NCBI GenBank assembly: GCA_031423755.1 | Contig: JANPGC010000233.1 | Coordinates: 1-6,437 of the forward strand | Length of the DNA stretch: 6,437 nucleotides | Direction of reading: 5' to 3' | Source of the DNA: JANMEX01 sp031423755 | Lineage (GTDB): Bacteria; Pseudomonadota; Alphaproteobacteria; Rhizobiales; Rhizobiaceae | Part shown: positions 1-6,249 of the stretch, in pieces | How positions within the stretch are numbered: position 1 is the stretch's first letter | How the letters are laid out: the number at the start of each line of letters is the position of its first letter | The notes under the pieces: model-generated | What the model was told of the DNA's origin: nothing | The model's input: the letters and a program-made list of their open reading frames with translations, nothing else | Databases searched by the model: none | Position numbers and translations under genes: made by a program

Positions 1-694
1 CCGCGACAAACTGGTTGTCGGGATCATCGTAGAGCTTCAGCGGCGAGCCAATTTGCTCGATCAGCCCTTCTCGCAGAACAACAATCTTGTCTGCAAGCGT
101 CATTGCTTCGACCTGATCATGCGTCACATAAATGATCGTCGACTGCAGTTCCTTGTGCAGCCGGGCGATTTCGATGCGCATTTGCACGCGCAGCTCGGCG
201 TCAAGGTTGGACAGGGGCTCATCAAACAGGAACACCTCTGGATGGCGCACAATGGCACGGCCTATGGCAACGCGCTGTCGCTGGCCGCCGGACAGGTCTT
301 TCGGCTTGCGGTCCATCAGCTTTTCAAGTTCAAGAATTTTGGCCGCCTCTGCCACGCGCTTTGCGATGTTCTCCGTGCTCTCGCCGGCATACTTCAGCGC
401 AAAGCCCATGTTCTCGCGAACTGTCATGTGCGGATAGAGCGCGTAGGTTTGAAACACCATCGCTATGCCGCGCTTAGAAGCATCGACGTCGTTCATCCGC
501 GTATCGCCAATGATGAGGTCCCCGCCGGTGATGTCCTCAAGGCCGGCGATCATTCTCAGAAGTGTTGACTTCCCGCAGCCCGAAGGGCCGACAAAGACAA
601 CAAACTCCTTTGGCTCGACCACGAGGTCAACGCCCTTGATCACGGCATGCGCGCCGTAGGATTTGCGCAGTCCGGTCAGTTTCAAACCACTCAT
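1..694 (-). CDS. Sugar ABC transporter ATP-binding protein, UgpC/MsmK/MalK type (C-terminus cut off by window edge)
   Basis: This is the energy-coupling ATPase of a CUT1 carbohydrate importer; it would dimerise on the cytoplasmic face of the two permeases encoded upstream. The 231 visible residues contain every nucleotide-binding motif: Walker A GPSGCGKST at 36-44, Q-loop Gln82 in VFQTYALYPHMT, signature LSGGQRQR at 134-141, Walker B VFLFDEP at 154-160, D-loop SNLD at 162-165 and switch His192 in VTHDQ. Family members have about 330-370 residues, so the missing part is the C-terminal TOBE/OB-fold regulatory domain, which lies beyond the left edge and is not evidence of truncation in the genome. 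The ATG at 694-692 lies 13 nt after the hydrolase stop and is preceded by AAGGG as a ribosome site. It is the last visible gene of the operon. Such ATPases can serve several CUT1 importers, but its position suggests dedication to this one. The family call is very secure; the substrate is unknown. Confidence 0.96.
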   Translation of the reverse strand, partial: MSGLKLTGLRKSYGAHAVIKGVDLVVEPKEFVVFVGPSGCGKSTLLRMIAGLEDITGGDLIIGDTRMNDVDASKRGIAMVFQTYALYPHMTVRENMGFALKYAGESTENIAKRVAEAAKILELEKLMDRKPKDLSGGQRQRVAIGRAIVRHPEVFLFDEPLSNLDAELRVQMRIEIARLHKELQSTIIYVTHDQVEAMTLADKIVVLREGLIEQIGSPLKLYDDPDNQFVA

Positions 695-707
695 GGCCTC
701 GGCCCTT

Positions 708-2903
708 TCAGCTTGCGGTCAGCGTGACAGCAGCGCTGCCCAGCCGGTCGTGAGAGACGTTTACGGTAATCTCGCCCAATCCGGACGCCTGCAGCCAGAC
801 ACCCGTTGAGCCGGCGCGAATGGGGACTGTTGCAGGGCCAATGCGGCGGGCAGGGCCGGTGATGGCAATGGTCACGGGTTCGGGGAAGAAGGGAAGCTTG
901 TTGCCGACCTGATCCAGCACACGAACCATGATGCGCACCGCATCATGGCGACCGATTTGCGAGGCGTCGGGAACAATTTGCAATGTCGTCGGCAGTGCAT
1001 TGTCCGCATAGTGGCGAGTGGCAACAGCCTTGCCCTTGATGTAGCCGGTGACTTCGGCCTTCTCCCATTTCATCCCCCAAAGGCCCAGCTCATCGGCAGT
1101 GAAATGGCGCTGATCGAGCACGACTGGCGGATGAGGGAGGTGGGGATAGCGCTCAAAGTCGGGGCCGACGCGCTTGGCTGGATGATTGCCGTACTTCAGT
1201 TCCACCTCATCACAGTTGGTCAGTATGATCAGCGGCAGCGCGCCGCCGATGTTGCGCTCGCCCCGCGCCCAGAAAGTGACAGGTTCCAGCACAACGCCCT
1301 CTTCAGGCCCTCCCTGCGAGGCATAGGCATGGGCGGCGAATTTCGGCTCGCGGTACATGTCCATGACACCATGGTGGCAAATCCTGTCGCCGGAGCCGAA
1401 ATCCTTGTGCGTGTTGTAGTCAAAGGCGCACCAGCCGATGGCGCCCGCAATCTGCGGGTCGCCATACATTGCGTTGAGGACGTCGAGGTGACGGGTGACA
1501 TGCTCGGCCTGGCGCTGTTCCTGGTCATGGGATTTGGTCGGATACATGTGCCCGCCAAACTCGGTGATCATGTACGGAACAATGCGCGAAAGTCCGGTGA
1601 CCTCCTGCTGCGGGCGCAATGGCGTCCGGGGCCGGTTACCGCCCAGCTCCTCATTGCCAAGGATGAAGTCGTTCATGGTGTAAACGTCTTCAAGAAGTTC
1701 AGACTCCGTAATGTAGCGCACACCGCCGGTTGGACGTGTCGTGTCAAGTTCATGCGCGGCAGCATTGGTACGGACATAAAAGTCGTGACTGTCCTGGCTT
1801 TCATTGATGCGAACGCCCCATATGACGATCGAAGGGTGGTTCCAGTCGCGCGTGATCATGCGTTCAACATTCTTGACCGCCTCGTCCTGCCATTGCAGTC
1901 CGCCGATATGCTGCCAGCCGGGGATTTCCTCGAACACCAAAAGTCCAAGTTCGTCGCAGCGGTCGAGAAAATAATTCGACTGCGGATAGTGCGAAGTTCG
2001 AACCATATTCACGCGCAATTCGTGCTTCAAAATTTCCGCGTCCTTGACCTGTGCGGCCTTGCCGAGCGCGTAGCCGACATGCGGGAAAGACTGATGCCTG
2101 TTGAGGCCGCGCAGCTTGATGTGCTTGCCATTGAGATGAAAGCCGTTGGCGGTGAAGGCGATCTCCCGAAAGCCAAAGCGAGTGGATTGGGAATCTTGCC
2201 CCTCAGGAGATGTCAGCGTCAGCTTAAGTGTGTAAAGTGCAGGTGTTTCCGGCGACCAAAGAGCAACACCTTTGAGGCCGTCCATGGACAGTGAAACTTT
2301 GGTTGCCGAAATATCGGCATTCGTACTCGCCAGCACTTTGCCAGACCCGTCAAGAAGGTCTGCCTTAACGCTGCCGGATAGAGCAAGCCCTTGCGGGTTA
2401 TTCAGCAGGACGTCGACTGAAATGCGTTTCTCCGACGCAAGAACGTCAGGCGTCTCAATCTTCACATTCGCGATGTGGAGGGCAGCGGCAGTTTCCAACC
2501 AGACTTCCCGGTATAGGCCCGCGTAAGTCAGATAGTCGATGACATTGCCAAAGGGCGGGATCTCCGGATTTTCTGAACCCTCAATGTCCACGCGTATGAC
2601 GTGACGCCCCGGAGCAATCCCGGTCAGCCGCGCCTTGAAGGGTGTATATCCATCACGGTGCGAGGCGATTTCTGCTCCATCAAGATAAACCCGCGCATCG
2701 GCCATAGCGCCATCAAACTGCAGCCATATCTCTTGGTCTGACCAGGACGGATCAGTGCTGAAGGACTTCTCGTAGCTGAAACTTCGCTGATAAGAGGTCT
2801 CGTCGAAATACGAGAAGGGCAGTTCAACCGCAGTATGTGGCAAACGCACGCTTTCACGTCCATCAAACAGCCAGTCGTCGTTGAAATCAATTTTCGTGCG
2901 CAT
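708..2903 (-). CDS. Glycoside hydrolase family 2 enzyme, cytoplasmic (beta-galactosidase-like)
   Basis: A 731-residue retaining exo-glycosidase of family GH2, expected to cleave a terminal beta-linked sugar from the imported substrate. Domains in order: N-terminal jelly-roll sugar-binding domain (about 8-138, ending in AGLYREVWLE), Ig-like domain (about 142-247, ending in FGFRE), TIM barrel (about 250-530), then about 190 residues of beta-rich C-terminal domains. The barrel carries RTSHYP (302-307), the acid/base motif HPSIVIWGVRINES with Asn367-Glu368, and the probable nucleophile Glu448 in YMITEFGGH; Trp491 is a likely sugar-stacking residue. There is no signal peptide, so it acts in the cytoplasm. 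It is shorter than LacZ (about 1,020 residues) and lacks the LacZ small-chain domain. The start lies 8 nt after the upstream permease stop, with a modest TAGGG ribosome site overlapping that stop. GH2 also includes beta-glucuronidases, beta-mannosidases and arabinopyranosidases; the EFGGHMYP context differs from the classical LacZ and GUS nucleophile motifs, so specificity is open. Confidence 0.93.
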   Translation of the reverse strand: MRTKIDFNDDWLFDGRESVRLPHTAVELPFSYFDETSYQRSFSYEKSFSTDPSWSDQEIWLQFDGAMADARVYLDGAEIASHRDGYTPFKARLTGIAPGRHVIRVDIEGSENPEIPPFGNVIDYLTYAGLYREVWLETAAALHIANVKIETPDVLASEKRISVDVLLNNPQGLALSGSVKADLLDGSGKVLASTNADISATKVSLSMDGLKGVALWSPETPALYTLKLTLTSPEGQDSQSTRFGFREIAFTANGFHLNGKHIKLRGLNRHQSFPHVGYALGKAAQVKDAEILKHELRVNMVRTSHYPQSNYFLDRCDELGLLVFEEIPGWQHIGGLQWQDEAVKNVERMITRDWNHPSIVIWGVRINESQDSHDFYVRTNAAAHELDTTRPTGGVRYITESELLEDVYTMNDFILGNEELGGNRPRTPLRPQQEVTGLSRIVPYMITEFGGHMYPTKSHDQEQRQAEHVTRHLDVLNAMYGDPQIAGAIGWCAFDYNTHKDFGSGDRICHHGVMDMYREPKFAAHAYASQGGPEEGVVLEPVTFWARGERNIGGALPLIILTNCDEVELKYGNHPAKRVGPDFERYPHLPHPPVVLDQRHFTADELGLWGMKWEKAEVTGYIKGKAVATRHYADNALPTTLQIVPDASQIGRHDAVRIMVRVLDQVGNKLPFFPEPVTIAITGPARRIGPATVPIRAGSTGVWLQASGLGEITVNVSHDRLGSAAVTLTAS

Positions 2904-2911
2904 TGAATGCC

Positions 2912-3727
2912 CTATTTGACGCCGCCCAGCATGCCTTCGACAAAGCGGCGCTGGAGCAGGAAGAAAACCAGAATTGTTGGAAGCGTCGCCAAAACATTGG
3001 CCACCATGATAAGTCCGTAGTCCGGCGTATATGCAGTGGCGAGCGAGGCAACGACCAGCGTTATCGTCTTCATTTCATTGGTCTGCAGCACAATCAGCGG
3101 CCAGAGATAGGCGTTCCAGTTTGTCATGAACAGGATGATCATCGCCGCAGCAAAGGTCGAGCGCATCACGGGAATGTAGATGCGCAGAAATATCTGCCAC
3201 TCCTTCAGCCCGTCCATGCGCGCCGCATCGCGAAGTTCAGACGGGAAGGCTTTGGTATTCTGACGGAAATAGAAAATCATGAAAATCGAGGCCACGCCGG
3301 GAAGCAGAATGGCGATGTAAGTGTTTATCAGGCCAGCGCCGGAAAACATGACGAACAGCGGGATCATCATGGCCGCAAATGGTACCGAGAGCAGCATCAA
3401 GAGCCCACCGAAAATGCGGTCGCGGTTTTTTGATTGGAACATCTCGAACCCGTACCCGGCGAGCGAAGACACGATCAACGTCAGAACTGTGCCCGCGATG
3501 GCGACGAAGAACGAGTTGAAGAAAACGCGCGGCACATCGACCAGTTCGAAGAACTTGGAGATATTGGCACCAAGCGCCGAGCCAAATGTGATCTTCCCGC
3601 CAGTGACATCCAGCGCAGTGTTGGTAGCCCCTACGATCATCCAATAGAACGGGAACACCGAAATGAACGCTGCAAGCCAAAGTGCACCGTTCATTGCGAC
3701 GCGGGAGAGGAGCGATAAAAGCCTCAT
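2912..3727 (-). CDS. Sugar ABC transporter permease, MalG-like (CUT1, second permease)
   Basis: Inner-membrane permease subunit of 271 residues that pairs with the MalF-like protein encoded just upstream. Six hydrophobic segments are visible, at about 11-33, 71-96, 106-128, 134-155, 190-212 and 236-258. The EAA loop that docks onto the ATPase is at 164-186, with ELRDAARMDG followed by IYIPVM. The C-terminus ends RRFVEGMLGGVK, the usual ending of MalG-type proteins. I chose the ATG at 3727-3725 because it overlaps the upstream TGA as ATGA and follows an AAGGAG ribosome site by 8 nt. An in-frame ATG at 3796 would add 23 unlikely residues buried in the upstream gene. The overlap implies translational coupling and equal amounts of the two permeases. 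Length and motifs are normal for the family; the sugar cannot be inferred from this subunit. Confidence 0.96.
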   Translation of the reverse strand: MRLLSLLSRVAMNGALWLAAFISVFPFYWMIVGATNTALDVTGGKITFGSALGANISKFFELVDVPRVFFNSFFVAIAGTVLTLIVSSLAGYGFEMFQSKNRDRIFGGLLMLLSVPFAAMMIPLFVMFSGAGLINTYIAILLPGVASIFMIFYFRQNTKAFPSELRDAARMDGLKEWQIFLRIYIPVMRSTFAAAMIILFMTNWNAYLWPLIVLQTNEMKTITLVVASLATAYTPDYGLIMVANVLATLPTILVFFLLQRRFVEGMLGGVK

Positions 3728-4623
3728 GTGCGCTTCTCCTTGGCAACTTGAAATTGCACCCAGGAGAGAATGCCCACAAGGATGACAATCACCCACGACA
3801 CTGCGGCCGCGTAACCGAATGACGGCATGAACCTGAACGTGAGATTGTAGATGTAGAGCGACAGCGTCAGCGTCGAATCCGCCGGACTGCCGCCGACGCC
3901 TGCCGAGGCGGTGATGGTGTTGACCTCATCAAACAGCTGCAGCGTGCCAATCGTGGAGAGTACTGTGGTGAACAGGATCACTGGTTTCAGCATCGGCACG
4001 GTGATCCTGAAGAAGCGGGCATGCGCAGGCACACCGTCAATGCGGGCGGCCTCATAGATCGACGGGTCGATATTCTGCATGGCTGCCAGATAGAAGACCA
4101 TATTATAACCGGTCCAGCGCCAAGTGATGGCCATGATAATCAGAACCTTGGCCCAGAACGGATCAATGAGCCAACCTATCGGCTGATCGATTATATGCAG
4201 CAACATCAACGTATCATTGACCACCCCGTCTGAGGCAAACATGGATTTGAACAGAACGGAATAGGCGACCAGCGACGTGACGCAGGGAAGAAAAATGGCT
4301 GTGCGCAAAATCGCGCGGCCGCGCAGTTTTGGGTTGTTCAGTGCTGCCGCGAACAGCAATGCCAACACGATCATGATCGGAACTTGAACGATCAGGAAGA
4401 TCATCGTGTTGGAAAGAGCGTGCAGAAACACCGGGTCCTGGGTCAGCCGCTTGACGTTGGCCAAGCCACCGAAACTATGGTTCATCCCCTTTCCGGTCTG
4501 AAAGCTCATCCATAGCGACCAGAGGATCGGATAGGCCATGAAGATGCCCAGAAGAGCGAGTGCAGGCGCTACAAAGCCCCAACCCGTCAGGTTTCCGCTT
4601 GTTGCGGTGCGATTGCTTGACAT
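3724..4623 (-). CDS. Sugar ABC transporter permease, MalF-like (CUT1, first permease)
   Basis: Inner-membrane permease subunit of 299 residues from the chosen start. The first hydrophobic segment (about 14-40) has the WGFVAPALALLGIFMAYPI pattern usual at the N-terminus of short MalF/UgpA-type proteins. Further segments lie at about 73-95, 107-128, 158-180, 208-230 and 268-292, so six helices rather than the eight of Escherichia coli MalF. The EAA loop is at 190-212: YEAARIDGVPAHARFF followed by ITVPML. The start at 4623 has GGGAG 5 nt upstream; a frame-compatible ATG at 4683 would add 20 residues with no hydrophobic or conserved character. The gene follows the binding-protein gene after a 180-nt gap with a hairpin, and overlaps the next permease by four bases. 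Confidence in family and role is high; substrate is unknown. Confidence 0.95.
   Translation of the reverse strand: MSSNRTATSGNLTGWGFVAPALALLGIFMAYPILWSLWMSFQTGKGMNHSFGGLANVKRLTQDPVFLHALSNTMIFLIVQVPIMIVLALLFAAALNNPKLRGRAILRTAIFLPCVTSLVAYSVLFKSMFASDGVVNDTLMLLHIIDQPIGWLIDPFWAKVLIIMAITWRWTGYNMVFYLAAMQNIDPSIYEAARIDGVPAHARFFRITVPMLKPVILFTTVLSTIGTLQLFDEVNTITASAGVGGSPADSTLTLSLYIYNLTFRFMPSFGYAAAVSWVIVILVGILSWVQFQVAKEKRT
3736..3741 (-). promoter_or_regulatory. Ribosome binding site of the MalG-like permease gene, inside the end of the MalF-like gene
   Basis: AAGGAG on the minus strand lies 8 nt before the ATG at 3727 and within the last codons of the upstream permease. With the ATGA overlap it fixes the start and indicates coupled translation of the two permeases. 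Confidence 0.85.
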
Positions 4624-4754
4624 TTCATCTCCCGTTTCAAGCTGCCTTGCGGGGATGGCGTTTCGGAATAAACCCCATCGCACTGGCCAAGCAGACGCAA
4701 CGAAGGCGTTTGTTGGGCCGCGTCACGTCAATTTTGTGCTGGCTTTGCCGACGA
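4624..4754. other. Rest of the binding-protein to permease gap, no gene seen
   Basis: This part of the 180-nt gap has no convincing coding frame. The only other structure noted is a weak imperfect inverted repeat (4694-4704 against 4709-4724, with a 5-nt bulge). No clear internal promoter was found. The permease ribosome site lies at its left end. Confidence 0.5.
4629..4633 (-). promoter_or_regulatory. Ribosome binding site of the MalF-like permease gene
   Basis: GGGAG on the minus strand lies 5 nt before the ATG at 4623. It supports the 299-residue form over the 20-residue longer frame beginning at 4683. Confidence 0.75.
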
Positions 4755-4781
4755 TCCCGCCGAACCATCGGTTCGGCGGGA
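4755..4781 (-). promoter_or_regulatory. Perfect 12-bp intercistronic stem-loop (REP-like, probable mRNA stabiliser or attenuator)
   Basis: The arms TCCCGCCGAACC (4755-4766) and GGTTCGGCGGGA (4770-4781) are exact reverse complements around a 3-nt loop. In the transcript this forms a very stable GC-rich hairpin beginning 22 nt after the binding-protein stop and ending about 130 nt before the first permease start. No T tract follows it on the minus strand, so it is not a standard intrinsic terminator. In other sugar ABC operons, such as malE-malF of Escherichia coli, intercistronic hairpins protect the upstream message from 3' exonucleases and keep binding protein in excess; the same role is inferred here. 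Confidence 0.75.
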
Positions 4782-4803
4782 ACTTTCAATTTGGTATATG
4801 GTG

Positions 4804-6075
4804 TTACTGGATCTGCTGCGTGATCTGCGCATCAATGGCGGTGATTGCATCGTCGATTGAGCCACCGGCGACCAGTCCCGGCAATTGAGTGGTCACAGCG
4901 GCATCCGCCTCATTGGTGAAGATGCCATAGTTGACGCCGGGGATTTTCGACTGCCAATCAGAGAAATTCTTCCAGACAGCCTCACCGCCGAAATAGTCGT
5001 CGGCCGCAGAATAGGCCTCACCATCCCGGGCGGGGAGATAGGCAGTAAAGGCACCCTGATTTACCAGAATTTTCTGGTAGAAATCGACATCGCTTGCCCA
5101 GACTTTTTGCAGGAAGTCGATGGCCTTATCCTTGGCTGGTGCCGATGACAGCACGTACCAACTTGAACCACCGAGGTTCGTGGCATGGCCCGCGCCTTCG
5201 ACATTTGCCAGTTTTGGCACGGGAGCGACGCCCCATTTGCCTGACATTTTGTTGCCCTTGATTCCGGCAGTCATCCAAACGCCGGTGAACACACCGGCGA
5301 CATCACCGTTGTTGAACGCCCCGGTGTAATCGCCCCAGCCGGAGACCTGCTTGTAAAGGTCAGGCGTCTTCAGCATCTTAACGTAGGTTTCCAGCGCAGC
5401 CTTGAACACCGGATTGTCCTTGATGTTCGGCTTGCCATCTGGCGTGAAATACCACGAGCCGGCTGACTGCAGCATCATGCGCATTGCGCCGGCGTCATTG
5501 AGGTCGATGGAGAACATCGGCTTGCCGGTCTTGGCTTTGACAGCCAAACCGATATCAATCATTTGATCCCAGGTTACGTCCTGCAAATCGGCAGCCTTGT
5601 AACCTGCCTCGGCCAAAAGATCGGTTCTGTAGAAAAGTCCCGCGGCACCAGAATCGAACGGGAGCGAATAGGTCTTGTCGCCCACCGTCGCCAACGCGAC
5701 CTTGTATGTGGCGAACTTGGAATAATCAATCTTGTCATTCAGCGGCTCAAACGCGCCGGGGAAAGACTGCAGGTATTTTTGCGCACCATAGTCTTCAATC
5801 AGGACGATGTCCGGAAGACCCTGTGTCGTGCCAGACGCCAGCTGAGTCTGCAGCTTCTGTTCAAGGTCGCCCTTGGCGAAGTCCACCACGGTAATCTTGG
5901 TATCAGGGTTTGCTGCCGTGTAACGGGTGATGGCTTCATTCATGGAACCGCCGTTGAACAACGGATCCCAGCACCAGACTGTGACGTCCGCAGCCCAAGC
6001 TGAGCTGAGGGCCATAAGGCTTATTCCGGCGGCCCAACCGGCCACATTCCGCAGGCGCGGAGTATTGATACGCAT
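4804..6075 (-). CDS. Periplasmic sugar-binding protein of a CUT1 ABC importer (SBP_bac_1 type)
   Basis: Extracellular solute-binding protein of 423 residues that would capture the substrate in the periplasm and deliver it to the permease pair. The N-terminus is a typical Sec signal peptide: basic Arg2, Arg7 and Arg9, a hydrophobic core at about 11-25, and a probable cleavage after AWA (residue 28). There is no lipobox cysteine, so the protein is soluble, as expected in a Gram-negative periplasm. The mature part starts ADVTVWCWDP and shows family-1 features: GLPDIVLIED at 87-96, YSLPFDSGAAGLFYRTDLLAEAGY at 136-159 (given here in outline), and a GGSSWYVLS hinge-region segment at 302-310. Length is normal. 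The start at 6075 is supported by GGGAGG 5 nt upstream and by the signal peptide; an in-frame ATG at 6111 would put 12 extra residues before it. It is the first gene of the operon, followed by a stable hairpin. Trp34 and Trp36 at the start of the mature chain are candidate sugar-stacking residues (inference). Confidence 0.95.
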   Translation of the reverse strand: MRINTPRLRNVAGWAAGISLMALSSAWAADVTVWCWDPLFNGGSMNEAITRYTAANPDTKITVVDFAKGDLEQKLQTQLASGTTQGLPDIVLIEDYGAQKYLQSFPGAFEPLNDKIDYSKFATYKVALATVGDKTYSLPFDSGAAGLFYRTDLLAEAGYKAADLQDVTWDQMIDIGLAVKAKTGKPMFSIDLNDAGAMRMMLQSAGSWYFTPDGKPNIKDNPVFKAALETYVKMLKTPDLYKQVSGWGDYTGAFNNGDVAGVFTGVWMTAGIKGNKMSGKWGVAPVPKLANVEGAGHATNLGGSSWYVLSSAPAKDKAIDFLQKVWASDVDFYQKILVNQGAFTAYLPARDGEAYSAADDYFGGEAVWKNFSDWQSKIPGVNYGIFTNEADAAVTTQLPGLVAGGSIDDAITAIDAQITQQIQ

Positions 6076-6080
6076 GTTTT

Positions 6081-6086
6081 CCTCCC
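6081..6086 (-). promoter_or_regulatory. Ribosome binding site of the binding-protein gene
   Basis: GGGAGG on the minus strand, 5 nt before the ATG at 6075, is the strongest Shine-Dalgarno match in the window. It decides the start in favour of 6075 over the in-frame ATG at 6111 and fits high expression of the binding protein. Confidence 0.85.
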
Positions 6087-6122
6087 ATGTCGCAGGTGCG
6101 GTTTTTACCACTCCCTGGACGA

Positions 6123-6151
6123 AGGTTAGCGAATGGATTGGTACACGGCAA
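6123..6151 (-). promoter_or_regulatory. Candidate sigma-70-type promoter for the transporter-hydrolase operon
   Basis: On the minus strand TTGCCG (6151-6146) and TAACCT (6128-6123) are separated by exactly 17 nt. They match the TTGACA and TATAAT consensus at 4 of 6 and 3 of 6 positions, which is ordinary for alphaproteobacterial promoters where the -35 TTG is most conserved. Transcription would begin near 6116, giving a leader of about 40 nt before the binding-protein start. Placement is good, but the -10 is weak, as expected of a regulated promoter. Confidence 0.5.
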
Positions 6152-6153
6152 CA

Positions 6154-6172
6154 TTTTTAACATAGTTAGAAA
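6154..6172. promoter_or_regulatory. AT-rich inverted repeat upstream of the -35 box, candidate operator
   Basis: The plus strand reads TTTTTAAC-ATA-GTTAGAAA: a perfect TAAC/GTTA core around a 3-nt centre, extended to 7 paired positions out of 8 per arm with one mismatch (6157/6169). It sits 2 nt upstream of the -35 element. Known ROK regulators such as NagC, Mlc and XylR bind AT-rich inverted repeats, so this is the best visible candidate for the upstream ROK protein's site. Binding by that protein is an inference. Confidence 0.42.
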
Positions 6173-6183
6173 AAATTATTTTG

Positions 6184-6234
6184 GCGGTTGAATCTGATTC
6201 ATGCTGACTGCAGTCGGTGGTTCATTTCGACCGC
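6184..6234. repeat. Nested palindromes between the ROK gene and the promoter
   Basis: Three symmetric elements are stacked here. TGAATC-T-GATTCA (6189-6201) is perfect with 6-bp arms. GACTGCAGTC (6206-6215) is a perfect 10-bp palindrome. An outer pair, GCGGTTGAA (6184-6192) and TTCGACCGC (6226-6234), pairs at 8 of 9 positions with the ninth a possible G-U. They could be extra regulator sites, or the outer pair could form a weak transcription terminator for the ROK gene, since the minus strand has six T residues about 8 nt beyond it. That distance is longer than usual, so the terminator reading is weak. Confidence 0.35.
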
Positions 6235-6249
6235 TAGCACTCACGCAAT

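Noticed and set aside
53..568. 171-codon plus-strand frame opposite the ATPase gene
   Set aside because: It is in codon register with the ATPase, whose Walker, signature and switch motifs are all intact on the minus strand.
945..2294. 449-codon open frame on the plus strand opposite the GH2 gene
   Set aside because: It is exactly in codon register with the GH2 gene (its codons are reverse complements of GH2 codons), so it stays open simply because TTA, CTA and TCA codons are avoided. The GH2 protein has full catalytic motifs, whereas the antisense translation shows no recognisable family.
2903..3433. 176-codon plus-strand frame opposite the MalG-like permease
   Set aside because: It is in codon register with the permease gene, is rich in His, Gln and Arg, and has no recognisable domain; the permease on the other strand is certain.
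3728..3796. 23-residue N-terminal extension of the MalG-like permease
   Set aside because: It lies inside the upstream permease gene, has no family similarity, and the ATGA overlap with AAGGAG gives a much better start.
4755..4781. Reading the intercistronic hairpin as a Rho-independent terminator
   Set aside because: No T run follows the stem on the transcribed strand, and the downstream permeases have no evident promoter of their own.
5563..6003. 146-codon plus-strand frame opposite the binding-protein gene
   Set aside because: It is in codon register with the binding-protein gene and has no family features; the minus strand gives a signal peptide and a full SBP sequence.
6076..6111. Twelve-residue N-terminal extension of the binding protein
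   Set aside because: It would include the Shine-Dalgarno sequence as coding and place non-signal residues before a clean signal peptide.
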